Position numbers and translations under genes: made by a program. This document shows positions 1 to 9,836 of a stretch of 64,000 bases of DNA, piece by piece. Under the pieces are notes generated by a model that saw nothing but the letters and a program-made list of their open reading frames with translations, was not told the origin of the DNA and ran no database searches. Location of the stretch: positions 52,637 through 116,636 of the forward strand of contig NZ_JACDIS010000013.1 in the NCBI RefSeq assembly GCF_013839525.1, read 5' to 3'. Numbering within the stretch: the stretch's first letter is position 1; each line of letters opens with the position of its first letter. The stretch comes from Chthonobacter rhizosphaerae. Lineage in GTDB: Bacteria > Pseudomonadota > Alphaproteobacteria > Rhizobiales > Pleomorphomonadaceae.

Positions 1-47
1 ACCGAAGTCGGGTGCCAGCCAGGCTTGACGATACAGTTGTTGGTCAT
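1..47 (-). CDS. Partial CDS, N-terminus only (runs off left edge)
   Basis: An ATG at 45-47 read leftwards opens a frame MTNNCIVKPGWHPTS that continues past the window edge. A GAGG Shine-Dalgarno lies about 8 bases upstream of this ATG. Only 15 codons are visible, so no family can be named. It is oriented away from the YnfA-like gene with about 230 bp between them. Confidence 0.35.
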   Translation of the reverse strand, partial: MTNNCIVKPGWHPTS

Positions 48-276
48 TTCAAGTCCTCGACAGTCAACCACCACGAAGAACGAGGTGGCCCCGGCCAAGG
101 CGCCGTTCAAGACCTTCCAAGCTGTTTTTTGGACCCAAGGGGGATCAGCCGATCTTCTTTCAAACAAATGGGGCGCGAAAAAGATCCGGCGGCGAGGTCT
201 TGAAACCCGCATGCGGCATCACGGTGCCGTGAGGGACCGGCGTCCGGCAGGGCCGCCGGTTCGGGCGAGGGCCGGC

Positions 277-603
277 TCAGCCGGCGCGGGCACCGAGATG
301 GATCACGCCGGCCCCGGCGAGCACGAGGGCGGCGCCGGCGAGGTCGAAAGGCGTCAGCGACACGCCCTCGACGGCCCGAAGCCAGACCAGGGACGCGGCC
401 ACGTAGACGCCGCCGTAGATCGCGAAGGTGCGGCCGGAGCCGCCGGTGTCGACGAGCGTCAGGGCCCAGCCGAAGCCGAGCAGGATCGCGACGGCGGGGA
501 GGAGAAAAGCCGGATGCCAGCCGAGCCGCAAGACGGCATGGACGAGCCAGCAGCCGCCGATCTCCAGTCCGGCGGCGACCAGAAGGGCGAGACCGGCCGG
601 CAA
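277..603 (-). CDS. YnfA/UPF0060 family small membrane protein
   Basis: The frame encodes 108 residues, the standard length of the YnfA (UPF0060) family, with four hydrophobic segments. Family signatures seen are the early AGLEIGGCWL segment, GFGWALTLVDTG, and FAIYGGVYVAASLVWL in the third helix. Family members are inner-membrane proteins related to small multidrug resistance transporters; substrates are mostly undefined. The start is unusual: no ATG or GTG sits in the right place, so I chose TTG at 601-603. It lies three bases past the TGA of the upstream depolymerase gene and gives exactly 108 residues, so translational coupling is likely. Start choice is inference. Confidence 0.75.
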   Translation of the reverse strand: MPAGLALLVAAGLEIGGCWLVHAVLRLGWHPAFLLPAVAILLGFGWALTLVDTGGSGRTFAIYGGVYVAASLVWLRAVEGVSLTPFDLAGAALVLAGAGVIHLGARAG

Positions 604-606
604 GCC

Positions 607-2105
607 GCTCAGGCCAGGGACATCAAGCGGCGGGCCTGGCCGACCCAGTCCTGCCGGCGGATCCGCCCGTGAGTCGCGAGGCGGCGGTCCAGATCGTCGA
701 TCTGGGCGTCGGTGAGGTCCGCCAGCTGGTCGACGAGGAAGATGCCTTCCCGGTAGAGGGCGGCCTCCAGCTGCGGGCCGATGCCGTCGATCCGCTTCAG
801 GTCGTGGGTGGCGGTGGAGGCCTTGCGGGCCTTGGCGGGGACCACCGCCTCCGCCGCGCGGCGGGACCGCTGGTTGTGGGTGAGGATGAAGTCCGTGATG
901 CGCGGGCAGATCTCCGAGCGCCAGCGCGAGCCGTTGAAGACGCCGTAGTGGCCGACCCCCGGCTGCATGTAGTGGATCTTCATGTCGTCCGGGAGGCCGG
1001 TGCAGAGGTCGTGGGCGGCGGCCGTCTGGCCGACGCCGGTGATGTCGTCCTTTTCCCCCTCCACGGTGAGGAGCGCGGAGCGCCGGATCTTGCCGCAGTC
1101 GACGAGCCGGCCCCGGTGCATGAACTCGCCGTTCGGCAGGGCGTGGGTCATGAACACGGTCTCGACCGTCTGCAGATAGAACTCCGCGGTCAGGTCCATG
1201 ACGGCGAGATACTCGTCGTAGAACTCCCGGTGCTTGGCGGCGCTGTCGCCATCGCCCTTGACGAGGTTGGCGAAGTATTCCTTGTGGGCGCCCACGTGCC
1301 GGTCGAGGTTCATGCTCATGAAGCCGGTCAGCTGCAGGAAGCCCGGATAGACGTCGCGGTAGATGCCCGGGTGCGGGAAGGGCACCTTCATGATCACGTT
1401 GCGGCGGAACCAGTCGATGTCGCGCTCGGCCGCCAGGTTGTTCACGGCGGTCGGGTTCTTGCGGGTGTCGATCGGGCCGCCCATGAGCGTCATGGTGAGA
1501 GGTGCGAGCGGGTCCCCGTTCGCCTCCATGACGGCGACGGCCGCCAGGACCGGCACCGACGGCTGGCAGACCGCCAGCACGTGGGCGTCGCCGCCGAGGG
1601 CCTGCAGCATCTCGATCACGTAATCGATATAGTCGTCGAGGTCGAAACGGCCGGCCGCGAGCGGCACCATCCGGGCGTCTTCCCAGTCGGTGATGTAGAC
1701 GTCGTGCTTGGGCAGGAGCGCCTCGACGGTGCCGCGCAGGAGCGTGGCATAGTGTCCCGACATGGGGGCGACCACCAGCACCTTCGGGTCCTTGCGGCGG
1801 GATGCCGGGACCGCGCGCTCGAACCGGATCATCCGGCAGAAGGGCTTGTGCCAGACCACTTTTTCGGTCACCGGCACGCGCACGCCGCCGACCACCGTGG
1901 CGTCGAGCCCGAAGGACGGCTTGCCGTATCGACGGGTGGAGCGCTCGAACAGCTCGCACGCCGCCGCGATGGATCGGCCGACCTGGGTCTGCGAGAAGGG
2001 GTTGAACGGGTTCTGGAAGTAGAGGCGGGTCATGTCCGCCGCCGCTCGCGCAGGCCCCATGGCTGCGTGGTTGAACTCGTACAGGTGGTAGTACGGCACG
2101 TTCAT
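607..2105 (-). CDS. phaZ: Intracellular poly(3-hydroxyalkanoate) depolymerase with C-terminal HhH domain
   Basis: Residues 1 to about 410 match intracellular PHA/PHB depolymerases, which hydrolyse stored polyester granules. The N-terminus MNVPYYHLYEFNHAAMGP, the FQNPFNPFSQT segment and the nucleophile box AVCQPSVPVLAA (Cys in place of Ser, as in R. eutropha PhaZ1) are visible, with a C-terminal PGVGHYGVFNGSRW histidine region. Residues about 430-498 are an extra module starting DLKRIDGIGPQLEAALYREG, a helix-hairpin-helix-like fold of the kind found on the tails of NuoE-type and other alphaproteobacterial proteins. The reading frame is continuous across the junction. The ATG at 2105 was chosen to match the conserved N-terminus. 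YnfA-like gene follows immediately. Confidence 0.9.
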
Positions 2106-2354
2106 CCTCTGCGGTCCTCGTACCCTGTCACCCCGCGAAGACTGACGATGTCTCACGGTCATGAACAAGCGGTTTCAATGACCAGGGGTTCCACCGCGCT
2201 GGATCTGAGGATAGATCCGGTTTTCTTCCAGCCGCAAGGATCAGGCGGCTAAGCCTTAAGTCGGGCGGCGGGCGGCCGTCCGGCTGCCGACCGGACGACG
2301 CCCGGCCCTGGGGAGGCCGGCGTCGGCCCCCGAGCGGCGCCCGATGGGGGACCC
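2106..2354. other. Divergent intergenic region phaZ/actS
   Basis: About 250 bp between two divergently transcribed genes, so it must hold both promoters. I see no convincing -10/-35 pair, operator palindrome or small ORF with a ribosome binding site. Confidence 0.4.
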
Positions 2355-3671
2355 ATGCCGAACGCGATCGTTCTCTCGCCGAACCAGCCGCTCCGGCTGA
2401 AGCTCGACACCCTCGTCCGGCTGCGCTGGCTGGCGGTGGCGGGGCAGACCCTCGCCGTCATGGGCGTCTCCTTCGGCCTCGGCTACCCGCTGCCGCTCGG
2501 CCTCTGCCTGGGGCTCATCGCGCTGTCGGCGTGGCTGAACCTCTTCCTGAAGATCCGCTATCCGGCGACCCTCAGGCTCGCGGACCCGTCCGCGGCGGCC
2601 CTCCTTGCCTATGACATCCTGCAGCTCGCCGGCCTCCTCTATCTGACCGGCGGCCTCACCAACCCGTTCGCCATCCTGCTGATCGCGCCGGTGCTCGTCT
2701 CGGCGACGGCGCTGAAGGTGCGGACCACCATCGCGCTCGGCCTCCTGGTGATGGTGCTGGCGACGCTGCTCGCCGTCTGGCACCGGCCGCTGCCCTGGAC
2801 GGACGGGCCCGGGTTCAACCTGCCGGACGAGTATGTGGCGGGGCTCTGGGTGTCGCTCGTCTGCGCGCTCTGCTTCATGGCGGCCTATTCGTTCCGGGTC
2901 GCCGACGAGGCCCGCCAGCTGCACGCCGCCCTGACGGCCACCGAACTGGTGCTGACCCGGGAACAGCACCTGCACCAGCTGGACGGACTGGCCGCCGCCG
3001 CCGCCCACGAACTCGGCACGCCGCTCGCCACCATCGCGCTGGTCGCCAAGGAGCTGGACCGGGAGGTGCCGGCGGACGCGCCCTGGCGGGAGGACCTGGC
3101 GCTCCTGCGCTCCCAGTCGGAGCGGTGCCGGGAGATCCTGAAGAAGCTGACCTCGCTCGCCACCGAGTTCGGCGATCACCTCGCGCGCCAGCCGATCACC
3201 CACCTGATCGAGGACGTGATCGCGCCGCACCGGGAGTTCGGCGTGGCGCTCATCGTGCATCTCGACGGCGAACGCGATCGGGAGCCGGTCGGCACCCGCA
3301 ACCCGGCGATCCTCTACGGGCTCGGCAACCTCGTGGAGAACGCGATCGACTTCGCCCGCTCCAGGGTGGACATCGGCGCCGCCTGGACGAACGACGAGGT
3401 GGTGGTGACCATCCGCGACGACGGGCCGGGCTTCTCGCCGGAGGTGATCGACCGCCTGGGCGAGCCCTACGTGACGACGCGCGGGCGGGCGGCGGCACAG
3501 CCGCGGGAGGGCGGCGGGCTCGGCCTCGGCTTCTTCATCGCCAAGACGCTTCTGGAACGGACCGGGGCCCGTGTCTCAATCACCAACAGGGCTCTTCCGG
3601 ATACGGGCGCCGTCATCACGGTGCGCTGGCCGCGCGAGGCGATGGACGCCGGCATCGAGGAGCCCTGGTGA
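2355..3671 (+). CDS. actS: Redox sensor histidine kinase ActS/RegB
   Basis: 438 residues, typical of RegB/PrrB/ActS. Six membrane helices fill residues 25-185 and include the quinone-site motif GGLTNPF at 99-105. The H-box HELGTPL has the phosphorylated histidine at about 218. A cysteine at about 258 (SERCREILKKL) corresponds to the redox-active RegB Cys265 position. N-box NLVENAIDFA and G-boxes DDGPGFSP and GGGLGLGFFIAKTLL complete the ATPase domain. It phosphorylates ActR in response to redox state of the quinone pool and cytosol. actR follows 176 bp downstream with its own promoter-like sequence, so the pair may be expressed separately. Assignment is strong; the exact signal is family knowledge. 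Confidence 0.93.
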   Translation: MPNAIVLSPNQPLRLKLDTLVRLRWLAVAGQTLAVMGVSFGLGYPLPLGLCLGLIALSAWLNLFLKIRYPATLRLADPSAAALLAYDILQLAGLLYLTGGLTNPFAILLIAPVLVSATALKVRTTIALGLLVMVLATLLAVWHRPLPWTDGPGFNLPDEYVAGLWVSLVCALCFMAAYSFRVADEARQLHAALTATELVLTREQHLHQLDGLAAAAAHELGTPLATIALVAKELDREVPADAPWREDLALLRSQSERCREILKKLTSLATEFGDHLARQPITHLIEDVIAPHREFGVALIVHLDGERDREPVGTRNPAILYGLGNLVENAIDFARSRVDIGAAWTNDEVVVTIRDDGPGFSPEVIDRLGEPYVTTRGRAAAQPREGGGLGLGFFIAKTLLERTGARVSITNRALPDTGAVITVRWPREAMDAGIEEPW

Positions 3672-3724
3672 AAGCCGGTTCAGAAGTTTCGAAAGCGCTT
3701 TGCTTCCAATGACCATACGGATTG

Positions 3725-3752
3725 TTGCCGCACCCTCGGAACCCCATATAGA
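3725..3752 (+). promoter_or_regulatory. Candidate sigma-70 promoter of actR
   Basis: TTGCCG at 3725-3730 and TATAGA at 3747-3752 are separated by 16 bases, about 95 bp upstream of the actR start. Found by eye in the actS-actR gap. Confidence 0.4.
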
Positions 3753-3847
3753 GTGCCGGGACGCCAGGGATCCACCCGGATCGGGAGCACGTAGAACTCC
3801 CGACAGGACGGTGGGCCGACAGGGACGGAACGAAAAGGCAGTTTTCC

Positions 3848-4402
3848 ATGGACGCTCACACCACGGCCGTGACGGATCTCGACAAGACCCTCCTCATCGT
3901 CGACGACGACAAGCCCTTCCTGCAGCGGCTCGCCCGCGCCATGGAAGCCCGGGGCTTCGCGGTGGAGACGGCCGATTCCGTCAATGACGGCCTCCTGAAG
4001 GTCGAGGAGCGGTCTCCCGCCTACGCGGTGGTGGACATGCGGCTCGGCGACGGCAACGGCCTCGACGTGATCGAGCGGCTGCGCCAGCACCGGCCGGACG
4101 CCCGGGCCATCATCCTGACCGGCTACGGCAACATCGCCACTGCCGTGACGGCGGTGAAGATGGGCGCGGTGGACTATCTGGCCAAGCCCGCCGACGCCGA
4201 CGAGGTGATCGCCGCCCTGACGCGGGATCCGGAGAGCCGGGCCGTGCCGCCGGAAAACCCCATGTCGGCGGACCGGGTGCGGTGGGAGCACATCCAGCGA
4301 GTCTATGAACTGTGCGAGCGGAACGTGTCGGAGACCGCCCGGCGCCTCAACATGCACCGCCGCACCCTGCAGCGCATCCTGGCCAAGCGCGCGCCGCGCT
4401 GA
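3848..4402 (+). CDS. actR: Redox response regulator ActR/RegA
   Basis: 184 residues, the family length. The receiver domain (12-130) has acidic pocket DDD at 19-21, phospho-acceptor Asp63 in VVDMRLGDGNG, and Lys in YLAKPAD. A short linker leads to a Fis-type helix-turn-helix at 140-181 (NVSETARRLNMHRRTLQRIL), which is the diagnostic near-invariant RegA/PrrA/ActR DNA-binding helix. It is the partner of the ActS kinase and a global redox regulator of carbon, nitrogen and respiratory genes. Here it is convergent with pckA and shares a bidirectional terminator with it. ATG is preceded by a weak ribosome binding site. Confidence 0.95.
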   Translation: MDAHTTAVTDLDKTLLIVDDDKPFLQRLARAMEARGFAVETADSVNDGLLKVEERSPAYAVVDMRLGDGNGLDVIERLRQHRPDARAIILTGYGNIATAVTAVKMGAVDYLAKPADADEVIAALTRDPESRAVPPENPMSADRVRWEHIQRVYELCERNVSETARRLNMHRRTLQRILAKRAPR

Positions 4403-4461
4403 TCGCGCACCCATCGCCGGCCGGACCCGTCCGCTGGCCGGACTCCGGTTCCGACCGAGAC

Positions 4462-4499
4462 GAAAAGGCCCCCGGCGCGGTCGCGGCGGGGGCCTTTTC
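4462..4499. terminator. Bidirectional rho-independent terminator, actR/pckA
   Basis: A 12-bp perfect stem (GAAAAGGCCCCC at 4462-4473 paired with 4488-4499) flanked by A and T runs on either side, so it can terminate both convergent genes. Confidence 0.8.
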
Positions 4500-4554
4500 C
4501 ATGGCGGACCTTTCGTGGCTCACCAGAAGCGGGCGAGGGCGGAGCGCCCCGCCG

Positions 4555-6177
<1,623 letters not shown>

Positions 6178-6620
6178 CCCGTCAGGGTGCCGAGGTGACG
6201 TACGCGTCAGCTTACTCGGTCGTTGCGCCTCTCTCGCATCCACGGTCCGGCGCGCTGTCCACCGGGTCCGTGACGACGAAAGCCCTCGATCCGCACCTCA
6301 CGCAAAGGGCAAGTCCGACGTCCGTGGACGCCGCGGCCGCGTGCGTTCCGTGCCGAGATCCTCCCGAAGGTACGGAAGCGCCCGACATGCGACAAGTTCG
6401 CGGCAGGTCATTCTGCCTCATGGACAGGAAGTAAATCGGTTAGATACTACTAAATCGGTAGGCCGGACCCGCGCGGGCATCCTTAATTCAGCATCGAAAG
6501 TAATAAAGACCGATCGAGTCCTTGGGCGGACACGTGAAACCGTTTGCGATCAATAAGACAAAGGTAGCGTCGGCGAGCCGATCCCGCCGATGCCTGTCGG
6601 GCTCGGATGCACTCCTTCGC
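6178..6620. other. 443-bp upstream region of pckA
   Basis: No gene found. The part from about 6420 to 6560 is clearly more AT-rich than its surroundings and contains a pair of direct repeats described separately. It must hold the pckA promoter; the region also lies downstream of the HugZ-like gene, so that gene's terminator would fall here, but I see no hairpin. Confidence 0.5.
6432..6459 (-). promoter_or_regulatory. Direct repeat TAAATCGGT x2, candidate operator upstream of pckA
   Basis: TAAATCGGT occurs at 6432-6440 and again at 6451-6459, a 19-bp period, in the AT-rich part of the pckA upstream region and about 255-280 bp from the start codon. Two helical turns between copies would suit cooperative binding by a response regulator on one face. 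Which protein binds is unknown. Confidence 0.35.
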
Positions 6621-7358
6621 TCAAGCCCGCGCCAGCTCCGACAGCGCCTTCAACTCGTATCGAAGCTCCATCACCTGCCTCTGACGTGAACGGAAGGGAA
6701 GCCGGACCACCTCTTCGCCGGAGGACAGGTCCAGGCCGTCCGGGTCCGCCGCCACCACCCGCCAGTCGCCGTCGGGCCGGCCGAGGAGGCGGGTCGCGTA
6801 GAGGCGGACGGCGTCCAGGTGATCCTCGTTCATGTGGCCGGCGACGCCGGCTTCGGCCGCCCTGAAGGCCTCGGCGCTGTCCGGCGGAACCAGAAGCTCC
6901 GACGCGTCCACCCTGTGGATCCGGCCGAAGCCGGCGACCAGGTGCCCTTCGCGCAGTTCGATCCGCATCAGGCCGAAATCCGCGAAGGCCGCATAGCCCT
7001 CCGCCTCCGGATGGCGGGCGAGGAAGCGGCCGAGCAGGCGCTCGTGCTCGGGCGTGTCGCGGCCGACGCGGATCGCCCGCCCCTGGAGGGTGATGCGCGC
7101 GCCGGCGAGCGGGTCCCCGCCCTCGCCCCCCGGCGCCACGAGGAGGAGCGAGCAGCGACCGTCCCGATCGAGGTTGCGGGTATGAACGGCCAGCCTGGAG
7201 ACGAGGAGGAGCGGCGCGCCGTCCACGTCGGTCGCCACGCTCACGAAGCTGCCGAACGGTTCGCCCGCCTCGGTCAGCGTGGACAGGGTCGCGGTGGCGG
7301 CGGCGCGCAGGGTCTCCCGGGCGGCCCGGACCGGATCGAAGGACGTCATCTCGGACAC
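6621..7358 (-). CDS. HugZ-like pyridoxamine 5'-phosphate oxidase-fold protein with DUF2470 domain
   Basis: About 245 residues. The N-terminal half (10-150) is a split-barrel FMN-type fold: TATLSTLTEAGEPFGSFV, then LHTRNL-type VHTRNLDRDGRCSLLL and ARITLQGRA. The C-terminal half carries the DUF2470 signature AGHMNEDHLDAVRLYA. This pair of domains is typical of the HugZ/HutZ heme-utilisation family, some members of which degrade heme; others have unknown function. I chose the GTG at 7358 because GGGAG lies 9 bases upstream; an ATG three codons later (7349) is the alternative. No heme transport genes are nearby, so the heme role is inference. Confidence 0.8.
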   Translation of the reverse strand: MSEMTSFDPVRAARETLRAAATATLSTLTEAGEPFGSFVSVATDVDGAPLLLVSRLAVHTRNLDRDGRCSLLLVAPGGEGGDPLAGARITLQGRAIRVGRDTPEHERLLGRFLARHPEAEGYAAFADFGLMRIELREGHLVAGFGRIHRVDASELLVPPDSAEAFRAAEAGVAGHMNEDHLDAVRLYATRLLGRPDGDWRVVAADPDGLDLSSGEEVVRLPFRSRQRQVMELRYELKALSELARA

Positions 7359-7508
7359 GGCTTCATTCTCCCTTTGTCGGTTTGCTCGATTGGCGAGCAG
7401 GCGCTGCTCCCCTATAAGGCAGATCTCCCCACCCACGCCGGCCCGCCCTGCCCTGCCGGCGGGCGCGCGATCCGGGGTCGGGCTCGGTATTCGCACGAGG
7501 CTTCTCAC

Positions 7509-8945
7509 GTGGCGTTGGCAGTTCCCGATTCCGGCCCGGCGGAGGCCCAGCCGCTCGGCGTCCATGTGGAGAAGACCCTCCGCCTCGCAGCGCCGATCAT
7601 CGTGGCACGGGCCGGCCTCGTGGTGTTGATCTCCGTCGACAGCATCATGGCCGGGCACGCCGGGCAACTGGACCTTGCGGCTTTCGGGCTCGGCGTGGCG
7701 CCGCTGATGACGCTGATGCTGGTCTGCCTGGGCGCGCTCCAGGCGACGGTGGTGCTGGCCGCCCAGGCGATCGGCCGCGGCGAACCGCACACCGTGGGCG
7801 AGGTGCTGCGGGCCGGCCTCGTCAACGCCCTGGTGCTCGGCTGTCTCGCCGGCGGCCTGGCGCTCGCCGCCGAGCCCTTCTTCCTGGCGACGGGCCAGCA
7901 GCCGGAGGTCGCCGCGGCGGGGGCCCGGGTGGCGGAGGTGTTCGCCCTCGGCCTGCCGGGCCTTCTCCTCTTCATCACGGTGAACCTGATCCTGGAGGCG
8001 ACCGGGCGGGCGCGCACCGGCATGGTGCTGATGCTGATCGCCAACGTGCTCAACGTCCTCGCCGACGGCGTGCTGGTGCTCGGCTGGGGCGGGCTCGTGG
8101 CCGAGGGCGGCGGCGCCGTGACGGCGACGGCCACCTCCACGGTGCTGCGCTGGGGCCTGTTCGCGGCCGCCATCGCGATCCTCCTGCGCGACAGCCGCCG
8201 GGACGGCGACCGCTACCGGATGCTGGCCGACGCCGGGCAGTGGTGGCGGACGGCCGTGACGCTCGGCGGCGAACCGGGCCGGGTGATCCGCCGCATGGGC
8301 CTGCCAATGGGCCTGGCGCAAGGGGTGGAGAGCGCCGCCTTCTCCACAATGGTGTTCTTCGCGGGTCTCCTCGGCACCGCCGCTCTTGCGGCCCACCAGA
8401 CCACCATGACGGTGATGTCGCTCGTCTACATGAACGCGGTCGGCCTTGCGGGCGCCACCTCGATCCGGGTCGGCAATGCGGTGGGGCGCCGGGGCGCCGT
8501 CGACATGGCGCGCGCCGGCTGGAGCGGCATCGGCCTCGGCGGGCTCCTGTCGGGCCTCTGCGGGCTCGCCATGATCCTGCAGCCGGAGGCGATCGCCCGC
8601 TTCGTCGTGTCCGATCCGGCGGCGGTGGCGGTCGCCACCGAGACGCTGCGCTTCGCCGGCCTGTTCACGGCCTTCGACGCCATGATGGGCGTCGCCATGG
8701 GGGCGCTGCGCGGGGTGGGCGACGTGTGGGTGCCGCTCGGCCTGCAGTCCGCCGCCTTCTGGATCGCGGCCGTGCCGACGGGCTGGCTGTTCGGCTTCCA
8801 CCTGGACTACGGGGCGGTCGGCCTGTTCGCCGGAATCGGGGCCGGGATCACCGCGTCCCTTGCACTGCTGCTGCCTCGTTTCCATCTGGCGTCGAGGCGG
8901 CTCGCCGGGAGCTTCGGCCAGGCGCGGTCTGCGTCTTCGCCATAA
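7509..8945 (+). CDS. MATE family multidrug/Na+ efflux transporter
   Basis: 478 residues with about 12 membrane helices in two MatE halves (about 25-185 and 250-405). Characteristic features are PIIVARAGLVVLISVDSIMAGHAG in helix 1-2 and the symmetric MTVMSLVYMNAVGLAGATSIRVGNAVG segment in the second half. Family members export cationic drugs or metabolites in exchange for Na+ or H+. There is no ATG; a GTG at 7509 with GAGG about ten bases upstream fits. It is divergent from the HugZ-like gene, and the following response regulator chvI has its own upstream region. Confidence 0.9.
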   Translation: MALAVPDSGPAEAQPLGVHVEKTLRLAAPIIVARAGLVVLISVDSIMAGHAGQLDLAAFGLGVAPLMTLMLVCLGALQATVVLAAQAIGRGEPHTVGEVLRAGLVNALVLGCLAGGLALAAEPFFLATGQQPEVAAAGARVAEVFALGLPGLLLFITVNLILEATGRARTGMVLMLIANVLNVLADGVLVLGWGGLVAEGGGAVTATATSTVLRWGLFAAAIAILLRDSRRDGDRYRMLADAGQWWRTAVTLGGEPGRVIRRMGLPMGLAQGVESAAFSTMVFFAGLLGTAALAAHQTTMTVMSLVYMNAVGLAGATSIRVGNAVGRRGAVDMARAGWSGIGLGGLLSGLCGLAMILQPEAIARFVVSDPAAVAVATETLRFAGLFTAFDAMMGVAMGALRGVGDVWVPLGLQSAAFWIAAVPTGWLFGFHLDYGAVGLFAGIGAGITASLALLLPRFHLASRRLAGSFGQARSASSP

Positions 8946-9000
8946 TTTCCGCCACTTTCTGGCGGGAAAGCTCTCGATGACGTGGTAGACCAGACGGGAA

Positions 9001-9018
9001 CGTCGGTCCGGACCGACG
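9001..9018. promoter_or_regulatory. 18-bp perfect palindrome upstream of chvI
   Basis: CGTCGGTCC followed by its reverse complement GGACCGACG, with no spacer, 65 bp upstream of the chvI start. Short TCCGGACC-like fragments recur between it and the gene. It could be an autoregulatory operator or a transcript hairpin. Confidence 0.35.
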
Positions 9019-9082
9019 CTTCGGACCGGACTGGAGGGCGGTCCGGTCCGGGTCCGCGACCCCGCAGTGAGAAGGAGACGGC

Positions 9083-9784
9083 ATGCCGACCATCGCGCTC
9101 GTCGACGACGACCGGAACATCCTCACCTCGGTGTCGATCGCGCTGGAGGCGGAAGGCTACCGGGTGGAGACCTACACGGACGGCGCCTCCGCGCTCGACG
9201 GCCTCGCCCAGTCCACCCCCGACCTCGCCATCCTGGACATCAAGATGCCGCGCATGGACGGGATGGAACTCCTGCGGCGCCTGCGCCAGCGCACGGACAT
9301 GCCGGTGATCTTCCTGACCTCCAAGGACGACGAGATCGACGAGCTGTTCGGCCTGAAGATGGGCGCCGACGACTTCATCCGGAAGCCGTTCTCGCAGCGC
9401 CTGCTGGTGGAGCGCGTGAAGGCCGTGCTGCGCCGGGCCGCCCCGCGCGACGCCGCCGCCCCGAAGCCGACCGACGCGGCGAAGACGATCGAGCGCGGGC
9501 CGCTGATGATGGACCAGGAGCGGCACACCTGCACGTGGAACGGCGCCAACGTGACCCTGACGGTGACCGAGTTCCTGATCCTGTTCGCGCTCGCCCAGCG
9601 CCCCGGCGTGGTGAAGAGCCGCAACGCCCTGATGGACGCCGCCTATGACGATCAGGTCTATGTGGACGACCGCACCATCGACAGCCACATCAAGCGGCTG
9701 CGCAAGAAGTTCAAGGCCATCGACGACGACTTCGACATGATCGAGACCCTTTACGGCGTCGGATATCGTTTCAAGGAGATGTGA
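9083..9784 (+). CDS. chvI: Response regulator ChvI
   Basis: 233 residues, OmpR/PhoB type. The receiver domain holds acidic pocket VDDDRN at 7-12, phospho-acceptor Asp52 in [12 protein letters not shown], Thr in FLTSK, and Lys in [10 protein letters not shown]. The winged helix (140-233) includes [16 protein letters not shown] and [15 protein letters not shown]. ChvI with ChvG controls envelope, exopolysaccharide and acid-response genes in Rhizobiales. SD AGAAGGAGA precedes the ATG. It starts the chvI-chvG-hprK-PTS series. Confidence 0.95.
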   Translation: MPTIALVDDDRNILTSVSIALEAEGYRVETYTDGASALDGLAQSTPDLAILDIKMPRMDGMELLRRLRQRTDMPVIFLTSKDDEIDELFGLKMGADDFIRKPFSQRLLVERVKAVLRRAAPRDAAAPKPTDAAKTIERGPLMMDQERHTCTWNGANVTLTVTEFLILFALAQRPGVVKSRNALMDAAYDDQVYVDDRTIDSHIKRLRKKFKAIDDDFDMIETLYGVGYRFKEM

Positions 9785-9836
9785 CGCGGCCGCGGCCCGC
9801 CCCGGCGGGGACCCGTTCGGGCGTCACGACCAGGAC

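Noticed and set aside
8946..8969. Terminator after the MATE gene
   Set aside because: TTTCCGCCA...TGGCGGGAAA forms a stem with a bulge but no U-run; evidence too weak to list.
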